Below, piece after piece: positions 6,414-11,079 of a stretch of 11,079 nt of DNA; within the stretch, counting starts at the first letter, position 1, and each line of letters opens with the position of its first letter. Location: positions 1 to 11,079 of the forward strand of contig DYCJ01000026.1 of the NCBI GenBank assembly GCA_019418195.1, read 5' to 3'. Source of the stretch: Clostridiales bacterium (GTDB lineage: Bacteria; Bacillota; Clostridia; Lachnospirales; Lachnospiraceae). The position numbers and the translations under genes were made by a program. The notes under the pieces are model-generated. The model saw only the letters and a program-made list of their open reading frames with translations, searched no databases and was not told the origin of the DNA.

Positions 6414-7595
6414 TTAGAAATCAACTTCAGTTCCATAATATGTGCATGTAAGCAGCTTCTCCATTGTAGCCGGATCGATGGCACGCGGGTTAGATCCTGT
6501 GCACGCATCTCCAACAGCCAGTTCAGCGATATGAGCCACTTTCTCTTTGAACTCATCTTCGTTGATGCCGAAGTCTTTCAATGTCTTCGGAATGTTCAGT
6601 TTTTCATTAAACTCATTGATTTTCTCACGAAGGCTGTTGATGAGGGCTTTCTCTGATGTTCCAGGAAGTCCCATCCTGCGCGCGATCTCTGCATAGCGGC
6701 TTGCAGCTACCGGATCTTTCGCATTATATGCGATTACATACGGAAGGTAGATCGCATTTGCACATCCGTGCGGTATATGTCCTGTGGAGAATGCGGCACC
6801 TGTCTTGTGAGCCATGGAGTGTACGATTCCGAGCAGCGCATTTGAGAATGCCATTCCTGCAAGGCACTGTGCGTAGTGCATCTGCTCTCTCGCTTCCATA
6901 TTGCAGTTGTAGGATGCCGGCAGGTAATCCAGTACCATCTCGATTGCCTGAAGTGCAAGCGGATCTGTAAACGGTCCGTGAAGTGTAGATACATATGCCT
7001 CGATTGCATGTGTCAGTGCATCCATACCTGTATAAGCCACCTGTTTTACCGGAAGTCCTGATACAAGGTCCGGATCAACGATAGCAACATCCGGTGTAAT
7101 GTTAAAGTCAGCAAGCGGATATTTTACACCTGTCTGATAGTTTGTGATAACAGAGAACGCTGTAACTTCTGTCGCTGTTCCGGATGTTGACGGGATAGCG
7201 GCAAATTTTGCTTTCTGTCTCAGTTCCGGGAAGTTAAACGGTGTGCAGAGATCCTCAAAAGAAGTCTCCGGATACTCATAAAATGCCCACATAGCTTTCG
7301 CTGCATCGATCGGTGACCCGCCGCCCATTGCTACGATCCAGTCAGGCTCAAATTTACGCATCGCTTCAGCGCCTTTCATAACTGTTTCGACAGACGGATC
7401 CGGCTCTACCCCTTCAAAGAGCTCAACTTCCATCCCTGCTTCCTTCAGGTAATTCACTGCTTTGTCAAGAAATCCCTGACGTCTCATGGAGCCTCCGCCC
7501 ACTACAAGGATTGCTTTTTTACCTTTTAAGTTTTTCAGCTCTTCCAGACAGCCTTTTCCATGGTAAATGTCTCTCGGTAAACAAAATCTGCTCAT
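6414..7595 (-). CDS. Iron-containing alcohol dehydrogenase (butanol/ethanol dehydrogenase type)
   Basis: 393 residues from the ATG at 7595. Another in-frame ATG at 7604 directly abuts the AAAGGAG ribosome site, leaving no spacing; the second ATG has 9 nt, so MSRFCLPRDIYHGKG is the likely N-terminus. The protein has the group III (Fe-dependent) alcohol dehydrogenase layout: nucleotide-binding GGGSPIDAAK (91-100), PSTSGTATEV (136-145), and the metal site of Asp192 and His196 (GMDALTHAIEAYVS), His259 (GIVHSMAH) and His276 or His273 (TGHIPHG). These enzymes reduce aldehydes to alcohols with NAD(P)H in the cytoplasm, regenerating oxidised cofactor in fermentation. The substrate cannot be fixed from sequence. 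It stands alone with its own promoter (7642-7670) and a Rex-like operator at the start site, supporting a fermentative role. It resembles the C-terminal half of AdhE, but no aldehyde dehydrogenase part is present. Confidence 0.93.
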   Translation of the reverse strand: MSRFCLPRDIYHGKGCLEELKNLKGKKAILVVGGGSMRRQGFLDKAVNYLKEAGMEVELFEGVEPDPSVETVMKGAEAMRKFEPDWIVAMGGGSPIDAAKAMWAFYEYPETSFEDLCTPFNFPELRQKAKFAAIPSTSGTATEVTAFSVITNYQTGVKYPLADFNITPDVAIVDPDLVSGLPVKQVAYTGMDALTHAIEAYVSTLHGPFTDPLALQAIEMVLDYLPASYNCNMEAREQMHYAQCLAGMAFSNALLGIVHSMAHKTGAAFSTGHIPHGCANAIYLPYVIAYNAKDPVAASRYAEIARRMGLPGTSEKALINSLREKINEFNEKLNIPKTLKDFGINEDEFKEKVAHIAELAVGDACTGSNPRAIDPATMEKLLTCTYYGTEVDF

Positions 7596-7619
7596 AACCT
7601 GCATCTCCTTTAATATGTA

Positions 7620-7637
7620 TTGTTATTTTTTTAACAC
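7620..7637. promoter_or_regulatory. Candidate Rex operator at the alcohol dehydrogenase promoter
   Basis: The 18-bp site TTGTTATTTTTTTAACAC matches the clostridial Rex consensus TTGTTAA-N4-TTAACAA at 12 of 14 defined positions. It covers the expected transcription start (near 7635) and lies between the -10 box and the ribosome site. A repressor bound here would block transcription. Rex senses the NADH/NAD+ ratio and commonly controls fermentative dehydrogenases; no rex gene is in this window. Confidence 0.65.
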
Positions 7638-7641
7638 AGTC

Positions 7642-7670
7642 ATTATAACTCAATCCAAAAAAAAAGACAA
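7642..7670 (-). promoter_or_regulatory. Promoter of the alcohol dehydrogenase gene
   Basis: On the minus strand TTGTCT (7670-7665) is followed after 17 bp by a perfect TATAAT (7647-7642). The -35 box and spacer overlap the 3' arm and T-tract of the terminator of the preceding operon. The predicted start near 7635 falls in the Rex-like palindrome. Confidence 0.78.
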
Positions 7671-7725
7671 CCCATGTATTGGTAAAAATACATAATTATT
7701 TTTATCAATAACCGGCTGTCTTTTT
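7657..7725 (-). terminator. Long intrinsic terminator of the fhs-folD-TPR operon
   Basis: The outer stem AAAAAGACA (7661-7669) pairs with TGTCTTTTT (7717-7725). The inner stem pairs 7677-7690 with 7697-7710, 14 positions with one G-T/A-C site, around a 6-nt loop. On the minus strand the hairpin ends in nine T residues (7665-7657). It begins about 30 nt past the stop of the TPR gene. The inner sequence can also fold as ATGTATT/AATACAT. Confidence 0.85.
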
Positions 7726-7755
7726 CTATTTTGCTGTAAATTTTTATTTTGCCTG

Positions 7756-9126
7756 TCAATCCGTTGTAATGTAGTTCCTTGTCGTCACTTCGGTAGCTTT
7801 ACCGTTCTGATTATTTACAAGTATAGCATTGAAGATCGTCTGAGTATTCTCGGGCATATCTACAGGACCCGTATACTTTTCGGTTGAAGATGACTCGGGA
7901 TCCGGTGTCGAACCATCCATTGTGTAATATGCCGTATATCCTTCCGGGACAGTGATCGTAATCTGGGTCGGCTCTGTATATTGTCCTGTAGACGGTGTCA
8001 CGGCGGGAGCATTCACGATCGGGAACTCAATCGTGTATACAGAAGAGGACACAGTGCTCGGAATTCCGTTCGCATTCAACGCGATTGCGCGAATCTCGAT
8101 TTCTCCTTCCTCCTGGAGCAGAATAGGTTCTTCATACTTCGTTCCGGTCTGTGCTGTCGGATCTGTTCCGTCTGTTGTATAGTAAATATCTCCTCCAGTC
8201 TCAGAAGAGAGTGTGATCTCCTGTACTTCATTGTAAGTGCCTTCCTCCGGTGTAAAAGTCGGGGCCGAAGAAATATAGTCAGAAACTGCATTCAGGACGT
8301 TCTGATCTTCACAGCCTTCGAGAAGAGCTGATACTTTCTCCGGCTGCTCTGTATCCATATAAAAATCGATAGCTGCCTGATATAATTGTTCATTCGTAGG
8401 CTGTTTCTCGATCGCTGACAGAAATACCTCCTCTGCACTCTCCAGATCATCCTGGTCAATATAAATCTCTGCATATCCGGTATATGCATTAGGTCTTGAT
8501 CTGTCTTTTCTGATAGCACGGTTAAAATAGTTCTCCGCGGAATCATAATCACCGCTCTGTATTGCCTTATAACCTTTATTGACCATCGAGGTATAGGAAT
8601 TCTGATATACAAGATATATTCCTGCACCTATGAGCGCCAGAAGCAGGAACAGGGTGATCAGAAGGTTTCTCCTTTTGCGCTTTGCTGCTTCAAGTCTCTT
8701 TTGCTGGCGCAGCCGGCGCAGTTCAGATGTGTTCTGTTTCTGTCGTTTCAGCTCGTCCGTGTGCTGTTTCCGGCGGCGCACTTCGGATGTATTATGGCGC
8801 TGCCTGTGTACGTCTCCTGTAGTGCCGGCCTGTCCGCTTCCCTCTTTATTCCGGCCGGCGGCACGCTTCATATCGCGGATTCTCGCCCGCTCTTCAGGAC
8901 TGAGGACTCTGGTAGAATTAATATTTTTCGTGAGGTCATCTCTTCTGTATCTTCTGATGTCATCCGTCCGGATCTGACGTGTAGCCCCCTCTACCGAACC
9001 TTTTACTTCTCGGGTAAGGACGTCATCCAGAGGATTATAGTCCGGTACGATCTGTACTTCAGCCCCGCATTCGGGGCAGACCACCTGATCGTCCGGGATC
9101 ATTGCTCCGCAATGGGTACATCTCAT
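7756..9126 (-). CDS. Zinc-ribbon, TPR and chitobiase-like-domain membrane protein of unknown function
   Basis: 456 residues; I do not recognise a named family. Domains in order are: a zinc ribbon with Cys3-x2-Cys6 and Cys17-x2-Cys20; a very basic, low-complexity cytoplasmic stretch to about 153 that includes four ten-residue repeats (99-138); one membrane helix (about 154-174); TPR-like helices (about 178-285, with ANxYxxA-type periodicity such as GDYDSAENYFNRAI); and two beta-sandwich domains (about 288-367 and 372-454) with the chitobiase C-terminal signature YYTTDGTDPT and YYTMDGSTPD. The TPR and beta domains should be outside the cell. The C-terminal modules suggest surface carbohydrate or wall contact, and the basic cytoplasmic part could bind nucleic acid or acidic partners; both are inferences. 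The ATG overlaps the folD stop as ATGA with AGGAGG upstream, so translation is coupled to folD. The operon ends after it with a strong terminator. Confidence 0.88.
   Translation of the reverse strand: MRCTHCGAMIPDDQVVCPECGAEVQIVPDYNPLDDVLTREVKGSVEGATRQIRTDDIRRYRRDDLTKNINSTRVLSPEERARIRDMKRAAGRNKEGSGQAGTTGDVHRQRHNTSEVRRRKQHTDELKRQKQNTSELRRLRQQKRLEAAKRKRRNLLITLFLLLALIGAGIYLVYQNSYTSMVNKGYKAIQSGDYDSAENYFNRAIRKDRSRPNAYTGYAEIYIDQDDLESAEEVFLSAIEKQPTNEQLYQAAIDFYMDTEQPEKVSALLEGCEDQNVLNAVSDYISSAPTFTPEEGTYNEVQEITLSSETGGDIYYTTDGTDPTAQTGTKYEEPILLQEEGEIEIRAIALNANGIPSTVSSSVYTIEFPIVNAPAVTPSTGQYTEPTQITITVPEGYTAYYTMDGSTPDPESSSTEKYTGPVDMPENTQTIFNAILVNNQNGKATEVTTRNYITTD
8713..8832 (-). repeat. Four tandem 30-bp units encoding a decapeptide repeat
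   Basis: Within the zinc-ribbon/TPR protein, residues 99-138 fall into four ten-residue units: QAGTTGDVHR, QRHNTSEVRR, RKQHTDELKR and QKQNTSELRR. The consensus is roughly x-K-x-x-T-S/D-E-V/L-R-R. The first unit is the most diverged. The units are highly basic and likely helical, lying just before the membrane segment on the cytoplasmic side. Confidence 0.75.
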
Positions 9127-9977
9127 GGTCTTTCCTCCTGAGTACGTATCGTTTCCACACAGTTGTTCATGAGCATTGCAATCGTCATCGGTCCGACGCC
9201 GCCCGGGACAGGCGTTATCGCTGATGTATGAGGCTCCACATCATTAAAATCCACATCTCCGCACAGATGACCATTCTCATCTCTGTGCATTCCTACATCG
9301 ATGACTACTGCGCCTTCTTTTACATATTCCGAAGTGATAAACTGCTTCTTCCCGATCGCGACGATCAGGATATCTGCCCGTTTTGTCACCTTTTTCAGAT
9401 TCTTTGTCCTGGAATGTGTCACAGTCACAGTTCCATTTTCTCTCAGCAGAAGCGCCGTCATAGGCTTTCCGACAATATTGCTTCTGCCGACGATCACACA
9501 TTCTTTTCCTTCGATGGTGATTCCTGAACGTTTTAAAAGCTGGATGATCCCGGCAGGCGTACAGGACAGAAAGCCTTTCTCGCCGATCCAGAGTCTCCCT
9601 ACACTTACAGGGTGAAAGCCGTCCACATCTTTGTCCGGAGAGATCGTCCGGATGATCCTGTCTTCATCAATATGTTTTGGAAGAGGGAGCTGTACAAGGA
9701 TACCATTCACCTCATCATCGCTGTTCAGTTCTTTCACCAAAGATACAAGCTCATCCTCTGTCGTTTCTTCCGGCAATTCATATGCCTTCGACTCGATACC
9801 GATATAAGCACATGCCTTCTTCTTATTTCTCACATAAACTGAAGATGCCGGATCATTTCCGACCTGCACAACTGCCAGGCAGGCATTTTTCCCCGCTGCA
9901 TTCAGTCTTTGAACTTCTTCCTTTAATTCATCTTTGATCTGTTTTGAAATCTGCTTACCATCAATTAACTGTGACAT
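9123..9977 (-). CDS. folD: Bifunctional methylenetetrahydrofolate dehydrogenase/methenyltetrahydrofolate cyclohydrolase
   Basis: 284 residues, standard FolD length. The enzyme interconverts 5,10-methylene-, 5,10-methenyl- and 10-formyl-tetrahydrofolate, linked to NAD(P). The catalytic Tyr48 and Lys52 are in SSVYVRNKKKA. The folate-site segment QLPLPKH (96-102) and DVDGFHP (117-123) are intact, as are the nucleotide-binding VGRSNIVGKPM (163-173) and the closing PVPGGVGPMT (256-265). It starts at 9977 after AAAGGAG, 15 nt downstream of the fhs stop. It ends in a 4-nt ATGA overlap with the zinc-ribbon/TPR gene. Together with Fhs it forms the tetrahydrofolate branch that joins formate to purine synthesis, or, in acetogens, the methyl branch of the Wood-Ljungdahl pathway. 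No carbonyl-branch genes are in view, so acetogenesis cannot be claimed. Cofactor preference was not determined. Confidence 0.97.
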   Translation of the reverse strand: MSQLIDGKQISKQIKDELKEEVQRLNAAGKNACLAVVQVGNDPASSVYVRNKKKACAYIGIESKAYELPEETTEDELVSLVKELNSDDEVNGILVQLPLPKHIDEDRIIRTISPDKDVDGFHPVSVGRLWIGEKGFLSCTPAGIIQLLKRSGITIEGKECVIVGRSNIVGKPMTALLLRENGTVTVTHSRTKNLKKVTKRADILIVAIGKKQFITSEYVKEGAVVIDVGMHRDENGHLCGDVDFNDVEPHTSAITPVPGGVGPMTIAMLMNNCVETIRTQEERP

Positions 9978-9992
9978 TGACTTCTCCTTTAT

Positions 9993-11051
9993 CTAAAACA
10001 GTCCTGTGATCTTTCCGTCATCTGTAACATCAATTCCGTTTGCTGCCGGCACCTTCGGCAGTCCCGGCATAGTCATGACTGCTCCTGTAAGAGCAACAAC
10101 AAAGCCGGCTCCGGCACTTACATACACTTCCCGGATATGGATATCAAAACCGCTCGGTCTGCCAAGCTTCTTCGCATCGTCAGACAGGGAATACTGATTC
10201 TTGGCCATACAGACGGGGAATGAACGGAAGCCAAGTGCCTCGATCCGGTCAATCTGTCTCTGTGCTGCCGGTTCATAGACAACACCGTCAGCACCGTAGA
10301 TCTCTTTTGCAATTTTCTCGATCTTCTCGCGGATTGACAATTCGTCACTATAAAGTGGATGGAAATGGCTTTTCTTATTTTCCAGCGTATCAAGAACCTT
10401 TTCTGCAAGAGCGATACCGCCTTCTCCGCCTTTCTCCCATACTTCCGAAAGAGCAAATTCACAGCCTCTCTCCTCACAGAACCTGCGGATATATTCATTT
10501 TCCGCTTCTGTATCTGTAACAAAAGAGTTCAGCGTTACGATCACAGGTACACCGTATTTCTGAATATTCTCGATATGTTTTTCAAGGTTTACGATTCCTT
10601 TTGCAAGAGCATCCAGATTTTCTTCCGCCAGATCACTCTTTGCAACCCCTCCATTATACTTCAAAGCGCGGACAGTTGCAACCAGTACTACAGCATCAGG
10701 TTTAAGCCCAGCCATACGGCACTTGATGTCGAAGAACTTTTCAGCCCCCAGATCCGCACCGAATCCCGCCTCCGTGATCGTGATGTCACTCAGCTTCAGC
10801 GCCATTTTGGTAGCTCGTACACTATTGCATCCGTGTGCAATATTAGCGAACGGCCCGCCGTGTACCAGGGCCGGCGTATGCTCTAATGTCTGGATGATAT
10901 TAGGCTTGATCGCGTCTTTCAGCAGAGCCGTCATAGCACCTGTAGCTTTCAGATCATCAGCGGTGACCGGATCCCCGTCAAAATTATATGCAACGATGAT
11001 CTTTCCGAGCCGTTCCTTGAGATCTGCAAGATTGTCAGCCAGACAGAGGAT
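9993..11051 (-). CDS. fhs: Formate--tetrahydrofolate ligase, C-terminal part (5' end lost at contig end)
   Basis: 352 genuine residues remain, from Ile (codon 11051-11049) to the terminal KITGLF. The full enzyme is about 556 residues, so roughly the first 200, including the ATP-binding P-loop, lie off the contig. Conserved segments include [35 protein letters not shown] and [15 protein letters not shown]. The enzyme joins formate to tetrahydrofolate using ATP, giving 10-formyl-THF, the substrate for the reverse FolD reactions. An apparent start MYKRQ further right is adapter sequence and must not be used. The gene is first in view of an operon with folD 15 nt downstream. Its promoter is outside the window. 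Residues that remain show no frameshift or internal stop. Confidence 0.96.
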   Translation of the reverse strand: MLCLADNLADLKERLGKIIVAYNFDGDPVTADDLKATGAMTALLKDAIKPNIIQTLEHTPALVHGGPFANIAHGCNSVRATKMALKLSDITITEAGFGADLGAEKFFDIKCRMAGLKPDAVVLVATVRALKYNGGVAKSDLAEENLDALAKGIVNLEKHIENIQKYGVPVIVTLNSFVTDTEAENEYIRRFCEERGCEFALSEVWEKGGEGGIALAEKVLDTLENKKSHFHPLYSDELSIREKIEKIAKEIYGADGVVYEPAAQRQIDRIEALGFRSFPVCMAKNQYSLSDDAKKLGRPSGFDIHIREVYVSAGAGFVVALTGAVMTMPGLPKVPAANGIDVTDDGKITGLF

Positions 11052-11079
11052 CTGTCTCTTATACACATCTGACGCTGCC
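11052..11079. other. Nextera transposon adapter remnant (sequencing artefact)
   Basis: Bases 11052-11070 are the 19-bp Tn5 mosaic end CTGTCTCTTATACACATCT, followed by GACGCTGCC. The 28 bases match the Nextera read-through adapter. On the minus strand this encodes the well-known artefactual peptide MYKRQ fused in frame to the fhs fragment. It is not genomic. Confidence 0.98.

Noticed and set aside
11049..11066. Start codon of fhs at 11066 (peptide MYKRQ)
   Set aside because: These codons are Tn5 mosaic-end adapter, and true Fhs needs about 200 more N-terminal residues.
1..11079. CRISPR arrays, tRNA/rRNA genes, riboswitches, toxin-antitoxin or defence genes
   Set aside because: No repeat-spacer pattern, clover-leaf, conserved riboswitch core or defence domain was seen; any riboswitch ahead of fhs would lie off the contig.

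Overview
The window looks like a complete short-read contig from a gut-type anaerobic Clostridium relative, most likely a Lachnospiraceae member. This is inferred from the gene set and protein character: an NfnAB ferredoxin:NADP+ oxidoreductase, an iron-dependent alcohol dehydrogenase with a clostridial-type Rex operator candidate, Fhs/FolD one-carbon enzymes, strong AGGAGG-type ribosome binding sites and moderate GC. No species can be named. Both ends carry artefacts. The last 28 bases are Nextera transposon adapter. The first 54 bases are an exact reverse-complement copy of bases 343-396, most likely an assembly or chimera product.

Layout. At the left, a truncated minus-strand gene (start at 157) is divergent from a membrane-anchored FKBP-type prolyl isomerase (341-907, +). 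This is the only complete plus-strand gene; everything after it is on the minus strand. A 355-bp convergent intergenic region (908-1262) holds a striking near-palindromic, multi-stem element (939-1069) that none of the genes explains. It is the best candidate here for something undescribed.

Reading the minus strand from the right end, the first operon is fhs (5'-truncated by the contig end), folD and a zinc-ribbon/TPR/chitobiase-like membrane protein. The last gene overlaps folD by ATGA, and a strong terminator closes the operon at 7657-7725. An Fe-alcohol dehydrogenase (6414-7595) follows, with its own promoter. The -35 box of that promoter lies in the preceding terminator, and its start site falls on a Rex-like operator. 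An AT-richer OatA-like acyltransferase/SGNH gene (4416-6272) comes next; its acyltransferase domain lacks a short conserved motif. After it lie nfnA-nfnB (3460-4347 and 2066-3460) with a good promoter and terminator, and then an AlkD-family DNA glycosylase (1263-1961).

How the genes fit together. Fhs and FolD move one-carbon units on tetrahydrofolate and produce or use NADPH. NfnAB balances ferredoxin, NADH and NADPH. The alcohol dehydrogenase disposes of NAD(P)H under control that appears redox-sensing. The middle of the window is therefore a redox and one-carbon neighbourhood, with cell-envelope genes (acyltransferase, FKBP, TPR protein) interspersed. I found no phage, CRISPR, tRNA, rRNA, transposase or defence genes.
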